A stretch of DNA of 33,374 nucleotides, from NCBI GenBank assembly GCA_910586865.1, contig CAJUIY010000016.1:1-33374 (forward strand), written 5' to 3'. The notes beneath the pieces are model-generated. The model had not been told where the DNA came from. It made no database searches and saw only the letters and a list, made by a program, of their open reading frames with translations. The position numbers and the translations under genes are program-made. How positions within the stretch are numbered: the first letter of the stretch is position 1; each line of letters starts with the position of its first letter. Origin of the DNA: an uncultured Bacilli bacterium. GTDB taxonomy: Bacteria; Bacillota_I; Bacilli_A; RF39; UBA660. Shown here one piece after another: positions 22,234-30,579 of this stretch.

Positions 22234-23385
22234 TTATCTTTTTAAATTTCTTATTTCAGCCAATGTACTTTCACGAGTTCGTTTATCTAAATCTAATATT
22301 CTTTCTATCGTATCTAGTTTTTCTGGTTGGTGTTTTTTTAACATAATCTCCATGATCTTCGGAATATCAGTAAACGTTATTTTAGACTCTAAAAAGGCAT
22401 TTACTAAAACCTCATCGGCAGCATTTAAAACTACCTGATGACTATGTCCTTTTTTAATCGCATCAAATGCTAATTTTAGACATTTAAATTTTTCTAAGTC
22501 CGGTTCTAAAAACTCTAGCTGTTTTATTTCAAATAAGTTTAACTTCTGAATATCATTTTTAAGTCTTTTTGGATAGTTTAGAGCATAAGCGATGGGAATT
22601 TCCATTGACTTTGGACCAATATTCGCCATGATAGTTCCATCTTCATACTGAACCATAGAATGGACTAAACTCCTTTTATGAACCACTACTTCTATTTGGT
22701 CAGGATTAACATCAAATAACCATTTTGCCTCTATTACTTCAAAGCCTTTATTCATCATAGTAGCAGAATCGATAGTTACTTTTTTTCCCATACTCCAAGT
22801 TGGATGATTTAAGGCATCAGCAACCGTTATCTTATCTGTAATTTCTTGATCAAAAAAGGGACCACCAGAAGCCGTAAGTAAAATTTTATCGATTTTATTT
22901 TCTTCTTCCACATTTAAACACTGCATAATCGCACTATGTTCACTATCAACCGTAAGTAGTTTGGCATGGTTTTGTTTGGCAGTTTCTATGATTAACTCTC
23001 CACCAGCTACTAATACTTCTTTATTCGCAAGGGCAACTGTTTTCCCATTCTTTATCATATGATAAGTAGGTTCTAGACCAGCGATTCCAACCAAAGCAGA
23101 AACAGCGATATCATAATCAAGTAAATTAGAGATATCCTGCATTCCCTTCTTTCCAAAATAAATATCTAACTCTGGATATTTCTCCTTTAATAACTTAGCA
23201 TTTTCTTCTTTGATGATATAGACATGTTTTGGACTAAATTCCTCAATCTGTTCAATTAATTTATTGATATTATTACCTGCTACTAAAGTAGATACCTCAA
23301 ATAAATCCTCATTATTTCTTATGATATTCAATGTACTGTTTCCAATAGATCCAGTGGATCCAAATATACTAATTCTTTTTTTCAT
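22234..23385 (-). CDS. dxr: 1-deoxy-D-xylulose 5-phosphate reductoisomerase
   Basis: Dxr makes MEP from DXP with NADPH, the committed step of isoprenoid synthesis by the non-mevalonate route. The 383 residues show FGSTGSIGNSTLNIIR (NADPH site), KTVALANKEVLVAGGELI, VDSEHSAIMQCL (metal-binding Asp and Glu), ILLTASGGPFFD, HPTWSMGKKVTIDSATMMNKGFE and the MEIPIAYALNYP segment. The length is normal. The usual neighbours rseP or uppS/cdsA are absent here. Its presence shows that the host uses the MEP pathway. Confidence 0.96.
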   Translation of the reverse strand: MKKRISIFGSTGSIGNSTLNIIRNNEDLFEVSTLVAGNNINKLIEQIEEFSPKHVYIIKEENAKLLKEKYPELDIYFGKKGMQDISNLLDYDIAVSALVGIAGLEPTYHMIKNGKTVALANKEVLVAGGELIIETAKQNHAKLLTVDSEHSAIMQCLNVEEENKIDKILLTASGGPFFDQEITDKITVADALNHPTWSMGKKVTIDSATMMNKGFEVIEAKWLFDVNPDQIEVVVHKRSLVHSMVQYEDGTIMANIGPKSMEIPIAYALNYPKRLKNDIQKLNLFEIKQLEFLEPDLEKFKCLKLAFDAIKKGHSHQVVLNAADEVLVNAFLESKITFTDIPKIMEIMLKKHQPEKLDTIERILDLDKRTRESTLAEIRNLKR

Positions 23386-23392
23386 TTTTTCT

Positions 23393-23902
23393 TTATACCT
23401 TTCTTTTGTCGATGATATCGACTACTTCCCCTATATACATTCTATGGATTGGCTCCTTCTTATAAAATCTTTCTATCTCACTTTGTGGAATACTATTACT
23501 ATCTATATTATGGATATCTAGATCCTGAAAATAGATTTTCTTACAAACTATGGTTAACTTTGCCTCTTGAAAGGAAACCGTATTTTCCAAAAATTCTGGG
23601 GTTAGTCTTGTAAGTGATAATTTATCTAACTCTCTTCCTGATTTACTTCCCAAAATTCCTAAATCCTTTTTATAATCTTCTTCATAAAAACTAATAGTAA
23701 AGTACTCATTTTCTTCCATAAATTGATAAGTATATCGAATTGGCTTGACATAAACCGTAACAACAGGTTTATTCCAAAGAGTACCAAATCCTCCCCAACT
23801 AATCGTCATGGTATTAAACTTATCTTTCATACCTGCTGTTAATAAAGCCCATTCTTGATCTAACATATAAAATGGTGCTACCTTAAAATTCTTTACATCC
23901 AT
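23393..23902 (-). CDS. Flavin reductase-like FMN-binding protein
   Basis: A 169-residue protein of the flavin reductase-like split-barrel fold, with AGMKDKFNTMTISWGGFGTLW near residue 22 (FMN-binding segment with NTMT and SWGG), KPVVTVYVKPIRYTYQFMEE and FTISFYEEDYKKDLGILGSKSGRE. It would reduce or carry FMN; the partner enzyme is unknown. Its start overlaps the end of the broken gene upstream, and dxr follows after seven bases, so the three were probably one transcript. Confidence 0.85.
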   Translation of the reverse strand: MDVKNFKVAPFYMLDQEWALLTAGMKDKFNTMTISWGGFGTLWNKPVVTVYVKPIRYTYQFMEENEYFTISFYEEDYKKDLGILGSKSGRELDKLSLTRLTPEFLENTVSFQEAKLTIVCKKIYFQDLDIHNIDSNSIPQSEIERFYKKEPIHRMYIGEVVDIIDKRKV

Positions 23903-24275
23903 ATTTTCTCTTACTCCTATTCTTTTTGAGCATTTTTATTTTGCTCATGGTTTTCTCATAATCTACATCCCATCTATTTTCTAATATTTCGTCATACAAT
24001 AAATGATAATCATCTTTGTTAATCTGAAAGCCATGTTCCAATAAAACATCAAAAGGCAACTCTACATGATTAAAAGAGCTTTTAATCTTTAAGTATCAAA
24101 ATGTTTTCTCAACAGGAGAAATAACTTCTCCCTTCTTGAAAGAATAGCCTGGTTAATCTATCAACTTCTGATTAATTATTTCTATTACTGATTGGATATA
24201 AAAATCACTTAAGGAATTCTCTTTATTGGATAGTATAAAGTCCTTTAATTCCTCTTCCTTTTGATTCAACTCCAT
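23883..24275 (-). pseudogene. Unknown gene with two in-frame stops
   Basis: A frame of 131 codons opens at an ATG with a good ribosome binding site (AAAGGAGAGG) and keeps protein-like composition to its end inside the flavin reductase start. Two stops cut it: TAA after IINQKLID and TGA after SPVEKTF. The parts read NQKEEELKDFILSNKE, then PGYSFKKGEVIS, then FDVLLEHGFQINKDDYHLLY and WDVDYEKTMSKIKMLKK. No shift is needed, so point changes have inactivated it. No family recognised. It fills the otherwise empty interval before the NUDIX gene. Confidence 0.6.
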
Positions 24276-24356
24276 ATAATATACCTCTCCTTTATTTTTT
24301 CAATCCTACGTCTTTTTTCTTTTGTCTCCGTTATTTTATTACCTATCACCTACCAA

Positions 24357-24956
24357 TTATATTTTAATGATTAAATTCTTTTTTATAGTAGAACTATCTA
24401 AATTTTCTACTTTTTTCATTAGTTTCTGATAAAGTGGCTTCATATGTTCTTCCTCTATCTTTTCTAGTAGGGTATCTAACTCTAACCAAGCAACATCACT
24501 ATTTTCATCTGGTTTTATTTTAAGAGGTTCTTCTTCTTTTGAATCAAACAAAAATTGAATATCATAATGAAGGTGGGCACTAACAAACTTACCCTTTTTT
24601 ATATGTGGTTTTACAAATTGAATAGATAGTCCAAAAATTCCGTCCATTAGTAGTTTAAGATTAGTTATTCCGCTTTCTTCTTCTATCTCTTTTTTCACTA
24701 CCTCTAATAAATTAGGATTTCCATCTGCATGACCGCCTATCCATGACCAAGAATGATATATATTATGATAAACCATCAAAACTTTTGTTCTTTCTTTATT
24801 CACAATCCAAGCAGAAGTAGTAAAGTGAAACAATTCATTTTCCCTTGTTAGACAATCATCAAACTGTCTGATATACTGAAGCATTACCCTCTTATCATTA
24901 TCTTCTTGTTCATTAATAGGGACATAATTCGTAATCTGTTCTACTAATTCTTTCAT
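24357..24956 (-). CDS. NUDIX hydrolase
   Basis: About 199 residues with a full NUDIX box starting at GGHADGNPNLLEVVKKEIEE and ending ESGI, which binds the metal and the diphosphate of substrates of the nucleoside-diphosphate-X type. The start is placed at the ATG (KELVEQITNYVP) behind AGGAGG, 13 bases away; an earlier ATG at 25001 overlaps the ASCH gene and has no good site. It is likely co-transcribed with the ASCH gene and lepB. The substrate is not known. Confidence 0.85.
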   Translation of the reverse strand: MKELVEQITNYVPINEQEDNDKRVMLQYIRQFDDCLTRENELFHFTTSAWIVNKERTKVLMVYHNIYHSWSWIGGHADGNPNLLEVVKKEIEEESGITNLKLLMDGIFGLSIQFVKPHIKKGKFVSAHLHYDIQFLFDSKEEEPLKIKPDENSDVAWLELDTLLEKIEEEHMKPLYQKLMKKVENLDSSTIKKNLIIKI

Positions 24957-24984
24957 ATAACCTAATACTCCTCCTATTGAATCC

Positions 24985-25404
24985 TTATTTTTTGGTATCA
25001 TTCTCTAATTTTTCTAAATTCCAAATTCCTAAATGTCCTTTTGCTTTGATTGGACTGGATAACACTTCAATATCTTCCAAAATCCAAGCATATCTTCCTT
25101 TTTCATAAATACCTGTTATAAAGTTATTTCTATCCTCTTTTTTTATCTTATCAACATAGTCATCATCCATTTTAATACAATCTGTTAGCTGACACTTTAC
25201 GATAATATTACCATAATTTAATTCTTCCTTAGAAACCAAATTCATTAATTCTAAATTTTCTCGATATTCCTTTTTCATTTTCGTAGAACTTGCATGAATA
25301 TATAATTCTCCTCGATAATTTGTTTTCCAACTTCTTGTTTCAATCGTTTTCATCCCCATTTTAATTAAAGTAGCATAGGGTTCTGTTAAACTTAACACTT
25401 TCAT
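24985..25404 (-). CDS. ASCH-domain protein
   Basis: About 139 residues with the ASCH signature at the N-terminus: SLTEPYATLIKMGMKTIETR, then SWKTNYRGELYIHAS. It is related to the ASCH protein of cassette 3 (4611-5003) but clearly distinct, so it is not a recent copy. The start chosen is the ATG (MKVLSL), equivalent to that protein, with AAGAGAGAT upstream; a longer frame would overlap lepB. It lies between lepB and the NUDIX gene. Binding of RNA or modified nucleosides is suggested by the family. Confidence 0.82.
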   Translation of the reverse strand: MKVLSLTEPYATLIKMGMKTIETRSWKTNYRGELYIHASSTKMKKEYRENLELMNLVSKEELNYGNIIVKCQLTDCIKMDDDYVDKIKKEDRNNFITGIYEKGRYAWILEDIEVLSSPIKAKGHLGIWNLEKLENDTKK

Positions 25405-25423
25405 TTTTTTATCTCTCTTATTA

Positions 25424-25939
25424 TTACTTTTTGTTTCCAAAACGATGAAAAGGAAGAATCGTAAAGGAAGTCTTGCCCTCTATTTGATTTTTTTTAATAA
25501 AACCTATCATTCTACTATCTAGAGAGTTTACACGATTATCTCCAAGTACTAAATACTGATTCTTTGGAACTTTTGAGTTTCCTAAACTGTCTAGTTTAAA
25601 GTCATTTGTTTTCATATGAGAAAAATTTTCCTTTAGCACTTTACCATTTACATATAATTTATTATTCTTATATTCGATATGCTCTCCAGGAAGACCAATC
25701 ACTCTTTTAATTAAATAATCATTCTTATATTTTACAACCACTATATCAAATCTTTTAATAGGAGAAAATCGATAACTTATTTTATCTAAAATCATAATAT
25801 CCTTATCATGAAGAGTTCCCATCATACTTTCTCCATTTACTCTGATTGGTGCCACTAAAAACATTTTTACCAATAAGACAACTACAATAATAAGAAGATA
25901 CACTCTTATTTCTTTCAAAATTTCTTTTGCCTTTTCCAC
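25424..25939 (-). CDS. lepB: Signal peptidase I
   Basis: A 171-residue type I signal peptidase that cleaves signal peptides of exported proteins at the outer face of the membrane. There is one N-terminal membrane segment (VYLLIIVVVLLVKMFLVAPI), catalytic Ser in NGESMMGTL near residue 38, catalytic Lys in YLIKRVIGLPG near residue 78, and the closing box YLVLGDNRVNSLDSR. This is the short Gram-positive form. The start codon is GTG with AAGGAGTGG before it. It lies downstream of the rplS terminator. Confidence 0.95.
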   Translation of the reverse strand: MEKAKEILKEIRVYLLIIVVVLLVKMFLVAPIRVNGESMMGTLHDKDIMILDKISYRFSPIKRFDIVVVKYKNDYLIKRVIGLPGEHIEYKNNKLYVNGKVLKENFSHMKTNDFKLDSLGNSKVPKNQYLVLGDNRVNSLDSRMIGFIKKNQIEGKTSFTILPFHRFGNKK

Positions 25940-26020
25940 TCTATACCACTCCTTATCTATACTACTATCATATTACCTTATATCGAAATATTTATCAATA
26001 ATAAGTATTTCTTATTTGAA

Positions 26021-26056
26021 AGCAAAAAAGAAGCACTAAATTAGCTCTTCTTTTTT
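26021..26056 (-). terminator. Rho-independent terminator of rplS
   Basis: On the minus strand AAAAAAGAAGAGC pairs with GTGCTTCTTTTTT around TAATTTA, ending in the T-run. The stem overlaps the last codons and the stop of rplS. lepB lies beyond it. Confidence 0.75.
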
Positions 26057-26416
26057 GTCATTTTTAGAAGGTTTTTGACCTCTTTCTTTGATTCGATAAG
26101 TACCAACATAATCTTTTAAGAAGTTTAATTTAGCACGTCTAACTTTACCTTTACGTACTACTACAATCTTATCAATTTTTGGTGAGTTTACTGGGAATAT
26201 TCTTTCTACTCCTACTCCTGATGATATTTTTCTAACAGTAAAGGTTTCAGAAACACCACCATTTCTCTTTGCTACCACTACACCTTCAAATGCTTGAATA
26301 CGTTCTCTTTTTCCTTCAATAATCTTGTAGTCAACTCTAACCGTATCTCCTACACGAAATTCAGGAATGTCTGTTCTAATTTGTTTTTTATTGATTTCAT
26401 CAATAATGTTACTCAT
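26036..26416 (-). CDS. rplS: Ribosomal protein L19
   Basis: L19 of the large subunit, at the 30S-50S interface. The 126 residues contain PEFRVGDTVRVDYKIIEGKR, FEGVVVAKRNGGVSETFTVR, the conserved GVGVERIFPVNSPKIDKI and KVRRAKLNFLKD. The C-terminal tail is slightly longer than usual and rich in Lys/Glu. It has its own promoter and a structured leader, and its terminator is at its stop codon. rbgA, its usual close neighbour in Bacilli, is about 22 kb away here. Confidence 0.97.
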   Translation of the reverse strand: MSNIIDEINKKQIRTDIPEFRVGDTVRVDYKIIEGKRERIQAFEGVVVAKRNGGVSETFTVRKISSGVGVERIFPVNSPKIDKIVVVRKGKVRRAKLNFLKDYVGTYRIKERGQKPSKNDKKEELI

Positions 26417-26458
26417 ATGTAAATCTCCTCTCCTATACTAACTAATGATCATATATTT

Positions 26459-26487
26459 AGATACATCGGATCACCGTCTAAACTTTT
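26459..26487 (-). ncRNA. Candidate L19 leader hairpin
   Basis: Between promoter and rplS the transcript has TTTAGA paired with TCTAAA, enclosing CGG-TGAT-CCG. Firmicutes are known to carry an L19 leader RNA for autoregulation of rplS. Position and shape fit, but I could not run a covariance model. Confidence 0.5.
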
Positions 26488-26490
26488 TAA

Positions 26491-26519
26491 AGTATACCAT
26501 ACTTTTTCATGATATGCAA
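26491..26519 (-). promoter_or_regulatory. Promoter of rplS
   Basis: TTGCAT, 17 bases, TATACT on the minus strand, just before the candidate leader hairpin. One of the best promoter matches in the window. Confidence 0.8.
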
Positions 26520-26633
26520 ATCATTTTTTCAGATTCTACTCTTCATTCAAAAACTTTTTTTTGATGACTTATCTTATTTTATATTGAAGGAAGTTATTTA
26601 AAAAAATTACGAATTCCTCTATCTTATTTCTAC

Positions 26634-28478
26634 TTATTGATATAGTGTTGTACTTTTTACATATTTCTTAGTAGATGCCGTTTGTTCCTTTTCTTCTTCT
26701 CTTACCTCTCTTGTTGAGTGAGGATTTCCATCTTGGTCTATTAGAATACATTCTAAATTGTCATGAACAGCTTCTTCTGTTAAGACAATCTGTGGATATT
26801 TTCCCAAGTATTCTTGTGCTGTATATTTAGCCATTTTTATGGATTTTTCAATCATGGCCGTTAAACTTCTAGCTCCTGTTTTTTTCGTTAAAGCTTCCTC
26901 TGCTACTTTATCTAAATATCCTTCTGTATAAGAAAGATAAATTTTTATTTTTTCTAATGCTCTTTTTTCAGCGAAAAGAGGGCTATCCTTGCCATCTGTT
27001 AAAATTCTTTTCAACGTTTCCTTCGTATGACCACTTAATTGCGTAATGACTGGCATTCTGCCTAGAAGTTCCATAGGAATTCCTGCATCATGTAACACTT
27101 CTTCTGTTAGCTCTGGATATTCGATATCATAATCTTGATGGTCTTCCTCTGTTTTACGAAAACCAATTTTTGTCATCTGATAATCGCTAGAATGATTCCC
27201 CTCTATTAAAGAAGCAAAGGAACCTGTTGCCAGAATGTTTAATCTACTCGTATCAAACGTATAATCTTTATTCTTATAAGTGATATTGTAGGTAGTACCC
27301 TCAACAAAGGGAAGCAATTCATTCAATACTCCACTATAGGCAGGATCATTTGCTTTTTTGGATGCTTTTTTATCAATTTCATCTAAAACAACAATTCCTT
27401 TTTGTGCTTTTTCTAAATCACCATCTGCCGTAGCAAGTAAAGACACCATAATGTCATCAATACTTTTTCCTACATATCCAGAACTGGTTAATCCTGTTGT
27501 ATTATATACCTTCATAGGAACATCTAAATACTCACTAATGGCAGTAGCAAGAGCCGTCTTACCACTTCCTGTTGGACCGACTAATAAACAAGATTTTTTA
27601 TGCTTAGGATTATCCATTAATTGATTACTCGTAAGAGCGGATATCACATCAATTTTCGCTTGTTCTTGTCCAATAATTCGTTCATCCAGATACTTTTTCA
27701 TACTAGCAACATCTAAGGTACCATAAGCGTTATATTTACCTATTTCAAGTAAACTATTATGATTACTAATCTCATCATAATCCTTCGCAAGTGTTTTCAT
27801 CATTCTTTCTGTACTCTTTAATTTTGAATGGCTCAGATATTTTACTACTTTCAAACCACTTTCTTGATAAATTTGATCCACTTCTATTAAAAAATCTGCA
27901 TAAATATCCACTAACGCATTCACACAATCTCTTGCTAGATTATCCCCTATTTTATCATTTAATTTCAATAGTAAGGATTCGAATTTTTGTAGAATTTCCT
28001 TGAGTTCGTCATAATTAGAAGCATTCGTTACTTTTTGCAGTATTAACCGATAAATATTGTTCAATTCTTCTCCACTTGTAATGGTATCTATTAGAAACAA
28101 AGGATGATCTGATTCTTCTTTTGGAAAAGGGTTCTTTTCTGGAACAATATGAACATGTCCATCTATTTCAAAAGAAAAGTAACATTTATCACGATATTCC
28201 TCAAAATACTTTTCTTTGGCAATTTCCAATGGAAATTCACTATACTTTTCTTTTAAATGCTGTTTACCGATAACGAAATGAGCAACAAAATCAATATCAT
28301 TAAAGGAGGTGCCACTTGCTGCAAAACAATATTCTTTCTCATCTATATCCTGAAAGTAATTATAATTTTGATAAGAACAGATTTTCCCTTTTATCAGTTT
28401 TTTTGATTTTAGAAAATACATTCTATCCCCAATTTTATGTTGTTCCATTAGTACTGCGTAATATATATCATCTTTCAT
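26634..28478 (-). CDS. ClpX-like AAA+ unfoldase with a different N-terminal domain
   Basis: 614 residues. From about residue 265 on it follows ClpX: IIGQEQAK, Walker A GPTGSGKT (301-308), pore loop GYVG (334-337), Walker B VVLDEID (363-369), an IGF triplet (438-440) where ClpX carries its ClpP-docking loop, the arginine box LLGRMPV (471-477) and sensor 2 GAR (535-537). The first ~250 residues lack the four-Cys zinc domain of ClpX and form an unknown domain with a beta-rich start and a helical second part. It probably unfolds selected proteins and may feed ClpP. The C-terminal tail is charged. It has its own promoter. Confidence 0.85.
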   Translation of the reverse strand: MKDDIYYAVLMEQHKIGDRMYFLKSKKLIKGKICSYQNYNYFQDIDEKEYCFAASGTSFNDIDFVAHFVIGKQHLKEKYSEFPLEIAKEKYFEEYRDKCYFSFEIDGHVHIVPEKNPFPKEESDHPLFLIDTITSGEELNNIYRLILQKVTNASNYDELKEILQKFESLLLKLNDKIGDNLARDCVNALVDIYADFLIEVDQIYQESGLKVVKYLSHSKLKSTERMMKTLAKDYDEISNHNSLLEIGKYNAYGTLDVASMKKYLDERIIGQEQAKIDVISALTSNQLMDNPKHKKSCLLVGPTGSGKTALATAISEYLDVPMKVYNTTGLTSSGYVGKSIDDIMVSLLATADGDLEKAQKGIVVLDEIDKKASKKANDPAYSGVLNELLPFVEGTTYNITYKNKDYTFDTSRLNILATGSFASLIEGNHSSDYQMTKIGFRKTEEDHQDYDIEYPELTEEVLHDAGIPMELLGRMPVITQLSGHTKETLKRILTDGKDSPLFAEKRALEKIKIYLSYTEGYLDKVAEEALTKKTGARSLTAMIEKSIKMAKYTAQEYLGKYPQIVLTEEAVHDNLECILIDQDGNPHSTREVREEEKEQTASTKKYVKSTTLYQ

Positions 28479-28503
28479 TTCCTAAATCCCCCAAACGTAA
28501 ACT

Positions 28504-28532
28504 ATGATACACTATCTCTTTTTTCTCGTCAA
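28504..28532 (-). promoter_or_regulatory. Promoter of the ClpX-like gene
   Basis: TTGACG, 17 bases, TATCAT on the minus strand, about 25 bases before the start codon. Confidence 0.75.
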
Positions 28533-28540
28533 TTATTAAA

Positions 28541-28831
28541 TTATTTTCTTACTTTTGTTTTCATCATTCTTTTTTCTAATGCTTCTACTAAAGCACTACT
28601 AAATGTTAACACCTCATCATATATGGTAGATCAAAATACTTCGCTATAGGCAAAGTATGGAGTATATAGTGGTTTTGTCTTAGAAAGTGGCTTGAATATT
28701 CTTTCCTTTCCCTCTTCTAAGAAGACAGGAAAAAACTTCTCACTTTTTACCCTCCCTTGAGCTATGACATCTAAATTTCTACTTCTTTTGTAATAATCGT
28801 AATGATAAACATTCCAATCAAACTTTATCAT
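28541..28831 (-). pseudogene. Small unknown gene with one in-frame TGA
   Basis: A frame of 97 codons starting with IKFDWNVYHYDYYKRSRNLD and FPVFLEEGKERIFKPLSKTK, ending ALVEALEKRMMKTKVRK. It is cut by TGA after YFAYSEVF (28631-28633). The part after the TGA keeps protein-like composition (STIYDEVLTFSSALVEALEK). If the TGA ends translation, the product has 66 residues. Its start overlaps the end of the GT8 gene. It may be a truncated N-terminal piece of a larger family; I do not recognise it. Confidence 0.5.
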
Positions 28832-29808
28832 GTCTTTTTCTCTCCTTTTTTTATAAGTTTCTTAATCTTTTGATAATAATCTTCCCTAGCATACGTTTTT
28901 AAAGCAAGATTGAAAAATGGTGCAAAAAAAAGATTTGGTAAGAGATTTTTATTTTTTTCTTTTTGATAATCTTGATCCCACATCTTTCGATAGCAATCAT
29001 AATAAGAATTAAAAGGATGAATTTTATTTTGTTGCCAAACTCTTGCCTGCAAATATGATAAATTATGTAGAATATGTGGATCTTGTAAAGCCTCTACTAC
29101 TTCTTTTTGAGAATAAAAATAAGGTCTATCCTGATAGAACTTTCTAGCAATAAAGGGATGTTGTACTGTTGTTGCTATTATTGGCATAATATTATATTTT
29201 GTATTTAGTGATGTTATTTTTTGATTTAAGCTAAGATTTAGTAAATCTTGATCTGCAAAAAGCAATTCCACATCTAAATTTTGTAATGTTTTATAGATTG
29301 TATCAAAACAAGCTTCTTTTGCCCATAGTTCATAATTAAATAACAAAACACCAGCGTTATAATAAGTATCTAACTTTCCTTTTATATGAGATGGTATTAC
29401 AATCTCCTTTACAGCAGCAACAGGAGTAGAAGTTTCTTTTTCAAACAACGCATCCAAGCTATCGACTATGGTTGTATCACAATCCAAGTATAAAAGTTTA
29501 GAAACATTAGGTATGACTTTTTGGAAGAACAATCTAGCATATGCCATATCCGTTCCTCTCCATTTTGGTAAGTCAAACTTTCTCATAAGAAAAGATATTT
29601 TACTGATATCATATACTTGAATATTACAGTTTGAATATAAATTTATGATATCTTCTAATATTTTGTCTTCTGCTTTCGTATAACCAGATTCCATGATATG
29701 AATCATAAAGTTAGAGAACTTATTATTTTCTAAAAGGGAATAAAGAGAAGTTACCATATGAGGAAAATAATTTTTATCTGCAGTATATAGTATATGATAA
29801 TAATCCAT
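28828..29808 (-). CDS. Glycosyltransferase family 8 protein
   Basis: A 326-residue GT-A-fold enzyme that transfers a sugar from a nucleotide-sugar. GT8 features are ILYTADKNYFPHMVTSLYSLLENN at the start, DMAYARLFFQKVIP, the metal-binding DxD in LLYLDCDTTIVDSL near residue 105, YYNAGVLLFNYELW, LLFADQDLLN and ILHNLSYLQARVW. Its likely place is cell-surface polysaccharide or glycoprotein synthesis at the inner face of the membrane. It lies 24 bases downstream of the SDR gene. Confidence 0.9.
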   Translation of the reverse strand: MDYYHILYTADKNYFPHMVTSLYSLLENNKFSNFMIHIMESGYTKAEDKILEDIINLYSNCNIQVYDISKISFLMRKFDLPKWRGTDMAYARLFFQKVIPNVSKLLYLDCDTTIVDSLDALFEKETSTPVAAVKEIVIPSHIKGKLDTYYNAGVLLFNYELWAKEACFDTIYKTLQNLDVELLFADQDLLNLSLNQKITSLNTKYNIMPIIATTVQHPFIARKFYQDRPYFYSQKEVVEALQDPHILHNLSYLQARVWQQNKIHPFNSYYDCYRKMWDQDYQKEKNKNLLPNLFFAPFFNLALKTYAREDYYQKIKKLIKKGEKKT

Positions 29809-29832
29809 CCTATTTTCTCTCCTTTATCTAAG

Positions 29833-30579
29833 CTACCGAAGTCCAATTCCTCCGTCGATACGAATCACTTCTCCATCAATATATCTAGCTTTATCACTTG
29901 CTAAAAAAAGTACTAAATCGGCAATTTCTTCTGGTTCTGCAAATCGTTTTAATAAGATTTTTTCTTTTTCTTCTTGTAAATATTTCTTTGGTAGTTCACT
30001 ATTCATCTCTGTCTCTATCCAACTTGGCGCGATAGCATTGACATTGATATAGGGACTAAACTCGATAGCAAGATTTCTGGTTAGATTAATTAAGCCCGCT
30101 TTGGATGCATCATAATCCAAACTATAAGGATAAGTCGTATCGATTCCATTGGTAGAAGAAACATTAATAATCTTCCCATATTGTTTTTCCATCATATATT
30201 TCGCTGCATATTTAGACACTAAAAATACACCAATTAAATTCGTATTTAAAGTATCCTGAAAATCTTTTATCTTCTTTTCTTCAAAGTCACTATCAATAGC
30301 AATCCCTGCATTATTGACAACGATATCCAAATGTCCAAACTTTTTCATAATCTCTTCTATCATCTTTTTGACATCTTTTTCACTAGATACATCTGCTTTG
30401 ATACAAATACACTCATTTCCATAACTAGAAATAATCTCCGTAATTACTTCGGCTTCTTTCTCACTATTTTTATAATTTACAATCACATTAGCTCCTTCTT
30501 TGGCAAACTTTACGGCAATACTCCTACCAATTCCTCTAGAAGAGCCTGTTACTAATACCACTTTATTTAAGAAATTCAT
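29833..30579 (-). CDS. Short-chain dehydrogenase/reductase, FabG-like
   Basis: A 248-residue SDR with the cofactor motif VTGSSRGIG near residue 10, VVNNAGIA, the catalytic Ser in INVSSTNG, Tyr and Lys in YDASKAG, and the closing VIRIDGGIG. It resembles 3-oxoacyl-ACP reductases, but FabG cannot be separated from other SDRs by sequence alone. The start is the second ATG (NFLNKVVLV), with AAGGTG eight bases before it. It overlaps the end of the upstream unknown gene. The pairing with a GT8 gene suggests surface sugar or lipid metabolism; inferred. Confidence 0.9.
   Translation of the reverse strand: MNFLNKVVLVTGSSRGIGRSIAVKFAKEGANVIVNYKNSEKEAEVITEIISSYGNECICIKADVSSEKDVKKMIEEIMKKFGHLDIVVNNAGIAIDSDFEEKKIKDFQDTLNTNLIGVFLVSKYAAKYMMEKQYGKIINVSSTNGIDTTYPYSLDYDASKAGLINLTRNLAIEFSPYINVNAIAPSWIETEMNSELPKKYLQEEKEKILLKRFAEPEEIADLVLFLASDKARYIDGEVIRIDGGIGLR

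Noticed and set aside
28631..28633. TGA possibly read as Trp across the genome, as in Mycoplasma
   Set aside because: Trp in rbgA, rnhB and others is TGG, and TGA ends several intact genes (ASCH, GNAT, both kinase-like genes, whose sequences diverge right after it).
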